DNA from: an uncultured Pseudomonadota bacterium | GTDB taxonomy: Bacteria > Pseudomonadota > Alphaproteobacteria > RF32 > CAG-239 | DNA: 6,684 nt | Direction of reading: 5' to 3' | NCBI GenBank assembly: GCA_902767055.1 | Contig: CACXFX010000056.1 | Location: forward strand, 1 to 6,684 | Part shown: in pieces, positions 1-6,642 of the stretch | Layout: every line of letters starts with the position of its first letter | Position numbering within the stretch: position 1 is the stretch's first letter | Program-made: the position numbers and the translations under genes | The notes under the pieces: model-generated | The model's input: the letters and a program-made list of their open reading frames with translations, nothing else | Databases searched by the model: none | What the model was told of the DNA's origin: nothing

Positions 1-89
1 CCTTATCATTATTGACCTACAGTTTTAACAATAAGCAAATATTTTAAGTTGTAAAGTTTGTTTTTTTATAGCAGGGGATAATTTTTTAT
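1..89. other. AT-rich intergenic stretch at the left edge
   Basis: This stretch has no open reading frame of note and no RNA gene that I recognise. It is very AT-rich, with T runs at about 60-67 and 82-87, which could be the tail of a terminator for a gene beyond the left edge or simply the AT-rich upstream part of the promoter that follows. No strong hairpin precedes the T runs, so a terminator is not called. Confidence 0.5.
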
Positions 90-118
90 TTGACATTTGG
101 CATTAAATATGGTCTAAT
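90..118 (+). promoter_or_regulatory. Sigma-70-type promoter of the repeat-protein gene
   Basis: A perfect -35 box TTGACA lies at 90-95, followed by a 17-base spacer and a -10 box TCTAAT at 113-118, which matches TATAAT at five of six bases. Spacing and boxes are close to the housekeeping sigma consensus, so transcription should begin near 124-126. That leaves an untranslated leader of about 175 bases before the start codon at 301, far longer than ribosome binding needs. The promoter is read from sequence only, and the start point is inferred. Confidence 0.75.
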
Positions 119-153
119 AAAATTGTAACCAAATGGTTGCGGTGTTTAACAGA

Positions 154-207
154 CACTTTTAGCGTTACGCTCCTTTGTAGAGGAGTTGTTGAGATAAGCA
201 CTTTTAG
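154..207 (+). repeat. Short direct repeat CACTTTTAG within the leader
   Basis: The nonamer CACTTTTAG occurs at 154-162 and again at 199-207. A second shared hexamer, TACGCT, follows each copy (166-171 and 227-232). The downstream copy of the nonamer lies inside a small hairpin (199-209), while the upstream copy joins two hairpins. The repeats may be duplicated structural or protein-binding elements of the leader RNA, or chance in AT-rich DNA. Confidence 0.3.
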
Positions 208-251
208 TGACGAATAAGGCAAACTGTACGCTAACAGTTCTGTTAACTCCT

Positions 252-284
252 CCGTTTTGGTTTATCTAAAGCGGTTTTTATTTT
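252..284 (+). terminator. Possible weak attenuator hairpin in the leader
   Basis: CCGTTT at 252-257 can pair with AAA-G-CGG at 268-274 (one bulged G at 271). The helix is followed at once by TTTTTATTTT at 275-284, ahead of the ribosome binding site at 287-293. This is the shape of an intrinsic terminator placed to stop transcription before the gene. The stem is only six pairs with a bulge and a ten-base loop, so it may be inefficient or incidental. It touches the 180-188/244-252 helix only at base 252, so the two could coexist. Confidence 0.3.
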
Positions 285-300
285 GTAAAGGAGAAAAAGT

Positions 301-1131
301 ATGAGAAAATTGATTTTGATTTTGGGATTGATTTTGAGCTTTAATGTACAGGCAGAAGTAACAATTTCAGGTTCTTGCGGAACAAATTGTATTTATGAAA
401 TTGATGGAACAACACTGACGGCTCGTCCTGACAATCCTGATTTGCCGGCTTATATTGATAAAGAAATCACAAGAACTTGCGACGATTATTCTTGCTATAC
501 CGATGCCCCATGGCGTGCCAGCGGTGTCACAAATATTGTGATTGAAAAAGGAATTGATACGGTAGGTGTGCATGCTTTTGAAGATATGCCATCTGTAACA
601 GAAGTCAGTTTACCTCAAGGATTAAAAAGAATTGATTCGGAAGCTTTTCATGTTACAAACCTTACGCATATTGATTTGCCAAGTACGTTAAATTTTATAG
701 GAGACTTTGCTTTTTCTATTGATGCTTTAGAATCAATCAATGGTATTCCGGATGGCGTTACAAAAATTTTTGCAGGAACATTTGAATCTTCAATCAAAAA
801 CTTTATCGTGCCGGCAGGCGTAACAGAAATTGCCCCTGATACATTCGGAAGCAGAGCGAGAAACGGAGCTCTTATTGAAAATCTTTATTGCAACGAAACC
901 ATAGCTGACCAGTGCGATGCCGCTGTGCAATGGAAAAGAGATTTAGGCAATGAGGTCAATGTGATAACTTATAAAAAAGACGGCAATCAAATTTTTTATA
1001 ACAATAAATGGTATAATAATCCCAATGACATTTTATCAGGTGATTATATCAAAAAGCGTATCTATACCATCGATGAGGCTACGAAGGTTTCCAAACCAAC
1101 CGGCAACACGGTGAGAATTAAATATCGTTAA
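301..1131 (+). CDS. Exported BspA-like leucine-rich-repeat protein
   Basis: The 276-residue product begins with a clear signal peptide: basic residues R2-K3, a hydrophobic stretch 4-14, and a VQA motif ending at A18, so cleavage before E19 is likely and the mature protein lies in the periplasm or outside. Residues 19-72 form a cysteine-containing N-terminal part ending in an APW motif at 69-71, a layout common just ahead of BspA-type repeats. Residues 76-183 hold about five repeats of 20-23 residues of the LRR_5/BspA type, with cores such as IEKGIDTVGVHAF and LPQGLKRIDSEAF. Six cysteines occur in pairs (26/30, 60/65, 197/205) and could form disulfides. Residues 225-276 form a separate polar, aromatic-rich tail ending in IKYR. 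The ATG at 301 is preceded by AAAGGAG at 287-293 with a seven-base gap. BspA-like repeats often mediate binding to proteins or host surfaces, but the ligand cannot be told. No membrane anchor or sortase motif is seen. Confidence 0.85.
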   Translation: MRKLILILGLILSFNVQAEVTISGSCGTNCIYEIDGTTLTARPDNPDLPAYIDKEITRTCDDYSCYTDAPWRASGVTNIVIEKGIDTVGVHAFEDMPSVTEVSLPQGLKRIDSEAFHVTNLTHIDLPSTLNFIGDFAFSIDALESINGIPDGVTKIFAGTFESSIKNFIVPAGVTEIAPDTFGSRARNGALIENLYCNETIADQCDAAVQWKRDLGNEVNVITYKKDGNQIFYNNKWYNNPNDILSGDYIKKRIYTIDEATKVSKPTGNTVRIKYR

Positions 1132-1141
1132 ATTGTAAAAC

Positions 1142-1168
1142 AAAAAGAGGTCGTGATGACCTCTTTTT
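1142..1168. terminator. Bidirectional terminator between converging genes
   Basis: AAAAAGAGGTC at 1142-1152 and GACCTCTTTTT at 1158-1168 are perfect inverted repeats around the five-base loop GTGAT. On the plus strand the GC-bearing stem is followed by a T run (1164-1169), ending the repeat-protein transcript 11 bases after its stop codon. On the minus strand the complementary T run comes from the A run at 1142-1146 plus further T's beyond, ending the proS transcript right after its stop codon at 1171-1173. One element therefore serves both units. Confidence 0.9.
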
Positions 1169-1170
1169 TG

Positions 1171-2679
1171 TTAATAACTTCTGGCGTAGATGACGTCGAT
1201 TGTGGCGTCTTTTCCGGTCAGCAAACACTTGCCCGTTGTGCCCGATTGTGTTAAGGGCAGGCAGCGAATTGAAATTTTAAGTTCTTTTAAGATTTCTTCG
1301 CTTTGAGGATCGCCGCACCATTTACCTTTAACAAATGCGACTTTTCCTTGTTTGCCGTCTTCAATCCATTCGTTGGCTTGTGAAAAATAAGCTCTAAATT
1401 CCTCAGGCGTTGTGATGTCGGAACGGATATTTTGATCCATTCTGGCTTTCGCACGGGCAAATAATTCATTTTGAATTTTTTCTAAACGAGCGCCCACAGA
1501 TTGAATAAAATCAGATTTTGAAACAATCTCTTTTTGACCGATACTCAGGCGTTCACGCACCATCATACCTTGGCTTTCGACATCGCGCGGGCCGATTTCG
1601 CAAATCACGGGCGCGCCTTTTCTGGTCCATTCCCAGAATTTATCGACGCTTTGTTTTAAGCGCTTATCGATTTTAACACGGATTTTTTCACCAAACGGAG
1701 TTTGTTTTTTAAGCTCAAACGCAATCTCATTGATATACGCCATCACTTTTTCTTCATCCTCGGCTTTTTTAATCACCGGCACTAAAATCACCTGATAAGG
1801 TGCGACACGCGGCGGGGTCACCATACCCTCATCATCGGCATGCGTCATAATCAAGCCGCCAATCAAACGTGTTGACACACCCCAAGAGGTCGTGTAAGCA
1901 AATTCCGGTTTATTATCTTTATTAATAAAGCTGATATTTGCGGATTTGGCAAAATTCTGTCCCAAGAAGTGCGACGTGCCGGCTTGCAGGGCTTTACCGT
2001 CCTGCATCATCGCTTCAATGCAATAGGTATCAACGGCGCCCGGAAATTTATCATATTCAGGTTTGACACCTTCGATAACAGGCATTGCCAAGAATTCTTC
2101 AGATGTTTTGCGGTAGACTTCAAGCATACGCTTTGTTTCAATTTCGGCTTCCTCGGCAGAGGCGTGTGCCGTATGTCCTTCCTGCCATAAAAATTCACGC
2201 GTACGTAAGAACAGGCGAGGGCGCATTTCCCAGCGAACGACGTTTGCCCATTGGTTGACCAAAACAGGCAAATCGCGGTATGATTTGACCCATTTTGAAA
2301 AAGAATCGGCAATGATTGTTTCAGATGTCGGGCGCACGATTAAAGGTTCTTCAAGTTCACCGGCAGGTTCTAATTTGCCGTCGACATCTTGAAGCCTTGA
2401 GTGTGTGACAACAGCCATTTCTTTAGCAAAACCTTCAACGTGTTCGGCTTCTTTTCTGAAAAATGAAATCGGAATAAACATCGGAAAATAAGCGTTTTCG
2501 TGATCCGTTTGGCGAAATTCTTCATCCATCAAATCACGGATTCTTTCCCAAATGCCGTATCCCCAGGGCTTGATCACCATACATCCCGGAGAAGCTGAAT
2601 TTTCAGCCATATCAGATTCGGAAACGACGCATTGATACCATGCGGGATAATTTTCTGCTCTTTTGGTTTTAAGTGTCAT
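1171..2679 (-). CDS. proS: Prolyl-tRNA synthetase, archaeal/eukaryotic type
   Basis: This cytoplasmic class II synthetase attaches proline to tRNA-Pro with ATP. The 502-residue length and domain order fit the archaeal/eukaryotic-type family (proS family I). Motif 1 lies around 45-70. The proline/ATP site includes the RPTSE motif at 116-120. Motif 2 is R149-W-E and FLWQEGHTAH at 163-172. Motif 3 is GVSTRLIGGLIM at 267-278. The anticodon-binding domain spans about 290-400. A C-terminal zinc-type domain ends in Tyr502, a hallmark of this family. No bacterial editing insertion is present between motifs 2 and 3. The usual four zinc cysteines are only half kept: C455 and C485 remain, while S460 and T488 occupy the other two positions. 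The start ATG at 2677-2679 has AAGGA at 2687-2691, seven bases upstream. The gene follows pheT by 15 bases, so it is probably the last gene of the pheST operon. Alphaproteobacteria usually carry the shorter bacterial ProRS, so horizontal origin is inferred. Confidence 0.96.
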   Translation of the reverse strand: MTLKTKRAENYPAWYQCVVSESDMAENSASPGCMVIKPWGYGIWERIRDLMDEEFRQTDHENAYFPMFIPISFFRKEAEHVEGFAKEMAVVTHSRLQDVDGKLEPAGELEEPLIVRPTSETIIADSFSKWVKSYRDLPVLVNQWANVVRWEMRPRLFLRTREFLWQEGHTAHASAEEAEIETKRMLEVYRKTSEEFLAMPVIEGVKPEYDKFPGAVDTYCIEAMMQDGKALQAGTSHFLGQNFAKSANISFINKDNKPEFAYTTSWGVSTRLIGGLIMTHADDEGMVTPPRVAPYQVILVPVIKKAEDEEKVMAYINEIAFELKKQTPFGEKIRVKIDKRLKQSVDKFWEWTRKGAPVICEIGPRDVESQGMMVRERLSIGQKEIVSKSDFIQSVGARLEKIQNELFARAKARMDQNIRSDITTPEEFRAYFSQANEWIEDGKQGKVAFVKGKWCGDPQSEEILKELKISIRCLPLTQSGTTGKCLLTGKDATIDVIYARSY

Positions 2680-2694
2680 ATTTTATTCCTTTTG

Positions 2695-5088
2695 TTAAGC
2701 TCGAAGTTCACCGCCTGTGGCTTTATTGACAGAGACGATGACTTTATTCATTAAATTTTCGATATCTTTATCGGTAAAGGTCTGCTCTCTTGGTTGAAAG
2801 ACAACTGAAACAGCAAACGATTTTTTGCCGGGTTCAAGATTTTCACCTTGATAGAGGTCAAACAATCTGACATCCGTGATAAAGTTTCTGTCTGCATTTT
2901 TAGCCGCTGATATAAGGCTTGCCGCACTGATGTTTGCATCAACAACAAAGGCCAAATCTTTAACAACCGGCTGAAAAGCAGATAATTCAAGTTTCTTTCT
3001 TGATTTATCATGACTGACACGCGGCAACGGAATATTATCCAAGTATACTTCAAACGCCGTGACACGGGTCTTAAGGCCGAATTTTTTGATAACACTCGGA
3101 TGAAGTTCGCCAAAATAAGCCAGTACATTTTTACCTAAGCGAATGGTGCCGCTGCGACCGGGGTGATAGTATGAAGGTGCGTCAGTTGTGATTTGCGGAT
3201 TATCTGTCGGGCCTTTGGCCGCTGCAATGGCGGCAATCGCATCTGCTTTAACATCAAACAAATCAAACGGACGACTTGTTTTTGACCAATCTTTGTCTGC
3301 GGTCAGACCAACTCTGATACCGGTTGCAAGAGTTGTTTCATCACCTGGGTTTCGACCGTAAAATTCCGGCCCGACCTCAAAGAGCGACATATTGGAAAAT
3401 CCGCGCGCAATGTTATTTTGTGCCCCAATCAGCAGATTTGGCAACAATGAAGGGCGCATCTCATCCAAATCCGCGGAAATCGGATTATGGATCAAAACGG
3501 TATCCGGTTGATTTGATTTATGAAATACGTCAGCAAGTTTTGATGATGTAAAGCTCCATGTAACCGTTTCATACATGCCACGCAAGGCAAGTTCATGCTT
3601 GACGGTCACAACACGTTGTTGCGCCGGTGTCAAAGTTTGTTTGGCAAACTTATCATGCGGCAAGCTTAAAGGCTCAATTTCATCAAGGCCGATCATGCGC
3701 ACAACTTCTTCAATCAAATCTTGTTCGCATTCGATATCGCCGCGCCATGACGGTGAAACGGCTTTAATTTTATCGCTTTCAACGGTTGTTTCAAAACCTA
3801 AATTGTTCAAAATTTCGATGATTTTGTCTTGTGCGACATCCATGCCGACAAAAGTTTTTAATCTTGAAGGACGAATATAAGCGACTTGTGGTTTGCAGTT
3901 CTCAGAGCCTTCAATCATGACATCGGAAGCCTGACCGCCGCAAATATCCAAAATCATCTCAGTCGCATAGTCAGAGCCTAAAATATTCGATTTCGGGTCA
4001 ACCCAGCGTTCATAACGGTAACGCGAATCGGATTCAATGCCGAATTTTCGACCCGTGCGGGCAATGCAGGCAGGTTTGAATAAAGCGCATTCCAAGAATA
4101 CATTTTTTGTATTTTCAGAGCAACCTTTGCTTAAACCGCCCATAATACCGCCCAAGCACTCAATACCTTCATCATCACAAATTCCGAGTGATGATGTGTC
4201 CAAATCATATTCTTTTTCATCTAAAGCGACGAAATGTTCGCCATCATGACACATTCTGACAACAATATTGCCTTTGATTTTATCGGCGTCAAAAACGTGC
4301 AGAGGGCGTGCCAAATCATAATTGATGTAGTTTGTTACATCGACAAGCGGCGAAATAGAACGTAACCCGATGGCGGTCAATCGATCAACCATCCATTTCG
4401 GTGTTTTTCGAGTGTTGTCAACGTCTTTGATATAACGGCCGACGTATGTCGGGCAGGCATCAAAACAATCAACTTTAACTTTAATAGGACTTTCAAAACT
4501 GCCGGCAGTTTTTCGGATATTGAGCGGCTTTAATGTACCGAGGCCGGCTGCCGCCAAATCACGCGCGACACCTCTGACGCCCAAACATTCTGCCCTGTTT
4601 GGTGTAATTGCGATTTCAATAACGGGGTCAATATTTAAAACTTCAGATGCCGGAATGCCGATCGGTGTATCTGCCGGTAATTCAATAATACCGGTATGGT
4701 CTTCACCGACGCAAAGCTCTTTTTCGGAGCACATCATGCCTTGGCTTTCAACACCACGGATTTTGGAGGCTTTTAAAACCTCGTTATAGCACGGAATGTT
4801 AACGCCGACAGGGGCAAAAATACCGATTAAGCCTTCTTTGACATTCGGGGCACCGCAAACAACCTGCAGTTTTTGTGTTCCGGTATTAACCGTTAAAACA
4901 TGCAAGTGGTCCGAATCGGGATGCATTTGAACATTTTCGGCTCTTGCCGTGATAAAGCCTTGTAAATTTTGAGCCGGATTATAAACCTCTTCAACCTCTA
5001 AGCCGATACGTGTCAAAGTTTGAACAATCGTATCTAAATCGGCAGTTGTATCTAAATGCTCTTTGAGCCATGATAGGGTTAATTTCAT
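2695..5088 (-). CDS. pheT: Phenylalanyl-tRNA synthetase beta subunit
   Basis: PheT pairs with PheS as an alpha2-beta2 enzyme that charges tRNA-Phe. The beta subunit carries tRNA binding and the editing site that removes mischarged tyrosine. At 797 residues it has the normal full bacterial length. Domains in order: N-terminal B1 (1-40); an EMAP/OB-like tRNA-binding domain (about 41-150, with HPDSDHLHVL at 56-65 and VCGAPNV at 77-83); the NRAECLG segment at 164-170; B3/B4 editing domain (about 210-385, with DVTNYINYDLARPLHVFDAD at 250-269); B5 (about 405-475); the catalytic-like core (about 480-685); and the C-terminal ferredoxin-fold anticodon-binding domain (about 703-796, with SAFQPVVKDLAFVVD and RLFDLYQG). 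The start codon overlaps the pheS stop in the sequence ATGA, and a strong GGAGG lies at 5098-5102, so translation is probably coupled to pheS. No damage to the frame is seen. Confidence 0.97.
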   Translation of the reverse strand: MKLTLSWLKEHLDTTADLDTIVQTLTRIGLEVEEVYNPAQNLQGFITARAENVQMHPDSDHLHVLTVNTGTQKLQVVCGAPNVKEGLIGIFAPVGVNIPCYNEVLKASKIRGVESQGMMCSEKELCVGEDHTGIIELPADTPIGIPASEVLNIDPVIEIAITPNRAECLGVRGVARDLAAAGLGTLKPLNIRKTAGSFESPIKVKVDCFDACPTYVGRYIKDVDNTRKTPKWMVDRLTAIGLRSISPLVDVTNYINYDLARPLHVFDADKIKGNIVVRMCHDGEHFVALDEKEYDLDTSSLGICDDEGIECLGGIMGGLSKGCSENTKNVFLECALFKPACIARTGRKFGIESDSRYRYERWVDPKSNILGSDYATEMILDICGGQASDVMIEGSENCKPQVAYIRPSRLKTFVGMDVAQDKIIEILNNLGFETTVESDKIKAVSPSWRGDIECEQDLIEEVVRMIGLDEIEPLSLPHDKFAKQTLTPAQQRVVTVKHELALRGMYETVTWSFTSSKLADVFHKSNQPDTVLIHNPISADLDEMRPSLLPNLLIGAQNNIARGFSNMSLFEVGPEFYGRNPGDETTLATGIRVGLTADKDWSKTSRPFDLFDVKADAIAAIAAAKGPTDNPQITTDAPSYYHPGRSGTIRLGKNVLAYFGELHPSVIKKFGLKTRVTAFEVYLDNIPLPRVSHDKSRKKLELSAFQPVVKDLAFVVDANISAASLISAAKNADRNFITDVRLFDLYQGENLEPGKKSFAVSVVFQPREQTFTDKDIENLMNKVIVSVNKATGGELRA

Positions 5089-5102
5089 CTTAAAGATCCT
5101 CC
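5085..5102 (-). promoter_or_regulatory. pheS/pheT overlap with internal ribosome binding site
   Basis: On the minus strand the pheT start and pheS stop share ATGA (5085-5088). GGAGG at 5098-5102, nine bases upstream of the pheT ATG, lies inside the last pheS codons. This arrangement fixes the pheT start and suggests translational coupling, which would help keep the two subunits in equal amounts for the heterotetramer. Confidence 0.85.
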
Positions 5103-6194
5103 GTTACCGTTTAAACCGCCTGTTAATGATGAAAAATCAAGCGGAGCAAATCCATAGTTTTTAAGCCATCTGACATCGCTTTCAAAAAATGTGCGCAAGT
5201 CAGGAATACCATATTTAAGCATTGCGAGCCTGTCAATACCGACACCGAACGCAAAACCTTGATAAACATCGGGGTCAATACCGCCGGCTCTCAAAACGTT
5301 GGGGTGAACCATACCGCAGCCCAAAATCTCAAGCCAATCATTGCCTGCGCCGACTTTGAGTTCTGTCTTTGTCTTCAAACAACCGATATCCATTTCGGCC
5401 GACGGTTCCGTAAACGGAAAATATGACGGGCGATAACGTACCGGAATTTCATCAAGTTCAAAAAACGCTTTGACAAAGTCATATAAACAACCTTTAAGAT
5501 GCGCAAGTGTCGTTGTCTTGTCAATGACCAAACCTTCAACCTGATGAAACATCGGTGTATGAGTCGCATCCATATCCGAACGGTATGTACGTCCGGGAGC
5601 AATAATCCTAATCGGTGGTTTTTTGTTTTCCATCGTTCGGATTTGCATGCCGGAAGTATGCGTGCGCACAACATATGCATTTTCCATCTCAAAAGGAGTG
5701 TTTTTATCGTGTGCGACATAAAACGTATCTTGCATTTGACGGGCAGGGTGGTTAAGAGGCATATTTAAGGCATTAAAATTATGAAACTGATCTTCAATCG
5801 AAGGGCCTTCGGCAACTTCAAAACCAAGCTCGCCGAATATGGCAACAACTTCTTCATAAATTTTGGATACAGGGTGAATGCGGCCTTGTATTTCCGGACG
5901 GCAAGGCAGAGTCACATCTATTGTTTCAGCTTTGAGCTTTTCATTTAAGGCTGCGGCCTCTAAAATATTCTTTTTAATATCCATCGCATTTTCAAGCGTC
6001 GTTTTTAAGGCGTTTAATTGTTTTGCCTTTTCGATACGAGCGCTCGCATCCATTGCACCGAGCGTTTTCATCTCGGCGGTGATGATGCCTTTTTTACCAA
6101 AGACGGAAAGCCTGATATCCTCAAGCGTTTTTAAATCTTCAGCGCCGTTAACTTCGGCAATGACTTTATCTTCCAAATCTTTCATATTTTCCAT
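5085..6194 (-). CDS. pheS: Phenylalanyl-tRNA synthetase alpha subunit
   Basis: PheS is the catalytic subunit of the alpha2-beta2 class II enzyme that forms Phe-tRNA. From the chosen start it has 369 residues. An N-terminal coiled-coil arm that contacts tRNA spans about 1-90. Motif 1 lies around 105-150 (HPVSKIYEEVV). Motif 2 includes VRTHTSGMQIRTM near 176-188 and GRTYRSDMDATHTPMFHQVE at about 201-220. Motif 3 is GFAFGVGIDRLAMLKYG at about 313-329. After the usual end it carries a roughly 20-residue tail (APLDFSSLTGGL...), as in alphaproteobacterial PheS. The frame is open to a TTG at 6209, but the ATG at 6194 is preferred: the TTG lies right after a T run with no binding site, while the ATG has a weak purine stretch (GAAAG) eight bases upstream. 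A second ATG at 6185 (MKDLEDK) is also possible. The gene overlaps pheT by four bases and follows rplT, an ordinary order. The start is the least certain point. Confidence 0.95.
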   Translation of the reverse strand: MENMKDLEDKVIAEVNGAEDLKTLEDIRLSVFGKKGIITAEMKTLGAMDASARIEKAKQLNALKTTLENAMDIKKNILEAAALNEKLKAETIDVTLPCRPEIQGRIHPVSKIYEEVVAIFGELGFEVAEGPSIEDQFHNFNALNMPLNHPARQMQDTFYVAHDKNTPFEMENAYVVRTHTSGMQIRTMENKKPPIRIIAPGRTYRSDMDATHTPMFHQVEGLVIDKTTTLAHLKGCLYDFVKAFFELDEIPVRYRPSYFPFTEPSAEMDIGCLKTKTELKVGAGNDWLEILGCGMVHPNVLRAGGIDPDVYQGFAFGVGIDRLAMLKYGIPDLRTFFESDVRWLKNYGFAPLDFSSLTGGLNGNGGSLR

Positions 6195-6214
6195 TTTAAT
6201 AACTTTCAAACGTC

Positions 6215-6254
6215 AAAAAAGAGCTGTCTTGATTTGCCAAGATAACTCTTTTTT
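6215..6254 (-). terminator. Terminator or attenuator hairpin between rplT and pheS
   Basis: AAAAAAGAG at 6215-6223 pairs with CTCTTTTTT at 6246-6254. After one C-A mismatch the helix continues (6225-6231 with 6238-6244, one G-U), leaving a six-base loop at 6232-6237. Read on the minus strand this is a long stem ending in six T's, 21 bases after the rplT stop codon, which fits an intrinsic terminator. The stem also carries an A run on its other side, so it could work in both directions. Since pheS starts only about 20 bases later, partial read-through is likely required, as in an attenuator. No Phe-rich leader peptide is visible between rplT and the hairpin. Confidence 0.75.
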
Positions 6255-6275
6255 GAATTTTAAATGACTTTTTAC

Positions 6276-6635
6276 TTATTTTTTAAGAGCTGCTTTGGCA
6301 GAATCAACAAGCTTAGCAAAAGCTTTGGGCTCTTTCAAAGCAATATCAGCGAGAACTTTACGATCAAGTTCAATGCCGGCTTTGATAAGCCCGCTGATAA
6401 ATCGAGAATAAGTCATATCATGCAAACGTGTGGCAGCGTTGATACGTTGAATCCAAAGAGCACGGAAACTTCTCTTTTTTGCACGGCGATCACGGTATGC
6501 ATATTGCAAACCTTTTTCAACCTTTTCAACAGCAACTCTGAATACGTTTTTATTGCGACCTCTGTAGCCCTTGGCCATGTCCAAAATCTTTTTATGGCGA
6601 GCGTGAGCGATCATACCTCTTTTCATACGTGACAT
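6276..6635 (-). CDS. rplT: 50S ribosomal protein L20
   Basis: L20 binds 23S rRNA early in assembly of the large ribosomal subunit, and in several bacteria it also represses its own operon by binding the mRNA. The 119-residue product has the normal family length and is strongly basic. The opening [20 protein letters not shown] is the typical start, followed by AKGYRGR at 21-27, [20 protein letters not shown] at 45-64 (rRNA contact region) and [16 protein letters not shown]. The C-terminal part (about 60-119) is the globular RNA- and protein-binding half. The ATG at 6633-6635 has a perfect AAGGAGG at 6643-6649 with a seven-base gap, which fixes the start. Its usual partner rpmI would lie beyond the right edge; the 49 bases upstream in the window show only the binding site and AT-rich spacer. 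Confidence 0.98.
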   Translation of the reverse strand: MSRMKRGMIAHARHKKILDMAKGYRGRNKNVFRVAVEKVEKGLQYAYRDRRAKKRSFRALWIQRINAATRLHDMTYSRFISGLIKAGIELDRKVLADIALKEPKAFAKLVDSAKAALKK

Positions 6636-6642
6636 AACAAAT

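Larger units (their letters stand above)
125..300 (+). promoter_or_regulatory. Long structured 5' leader, candidate cis-regulatory RNA
   Basis: Many complementary segments can be seen by eye. Local hairpins are 125-130 with 135-140 (loop AAAT), 142-145 with 153-156, 161-164 with 168-171, 170-174 with 181-185, 199-202 with 206-209, and 222-227 with 234-239. Longer-range pairings compete with them. Segment 180-188 pairs with 244-252 (nine pairs, one G-U). CTCCTTT at 170-176 is the exact complement of the ribosome binding site AAAGGAG at 287-293, and with G-U pairs this helix extends to about 11 pairs (170-180 with 283-293). Because 170-174 can pair either with 181-185 or with the binding site, the leader could switch translation on and off. 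I do not recognise a known riboswitch class. Folding energies and conservation were not computed, so regulation is inference. Confidence 0.45.

Noticed and set aside
28..55. Possible divergent minus-strand promoter (TTTACA, 16-base gap, TATTGT)
   Set aside because: The -10 box matches only four of six bases in very AT-rich DNA, and no gene it could serve lies within the window.
135..160. Resemblance of GGTGTTTAAC to part of the signal recognition particle RNA
   Set aside because: The hallmark GGAAGGAAGCAG-type loop of that RNA is absent nearby and the stretch leads straight into a coding gene's leader.
367..573. Minus-strand open frame inside the repeat-protein gene
   Set aside because: It lies fully opposite a gene with a signal peptide, repeats and a good binding site; the translated product resembles nothing and has no ribosome binding context.
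6195..6209. Upstream TTG start for pheS
   Set aside because: It would add five residues, but it follows directly on the terminator T run with no ribosome binding site; the ATG at 6194 is more plausible.
5878..6267. Plus-strand open frame of 129 residues opposite the start of pheS
   Set aside because: It is antisense to the conserved PheS arm region and runs through the terminator hairpin; no binding site or family match is seen.
6264..6632. Plus-strand open frame of 122 residues opposite rplT
   Set aside because: It mirrors almost the whole of rplT, a certain gene, and its product has no recognisable feature, so it is a shadow of the L20 codons.
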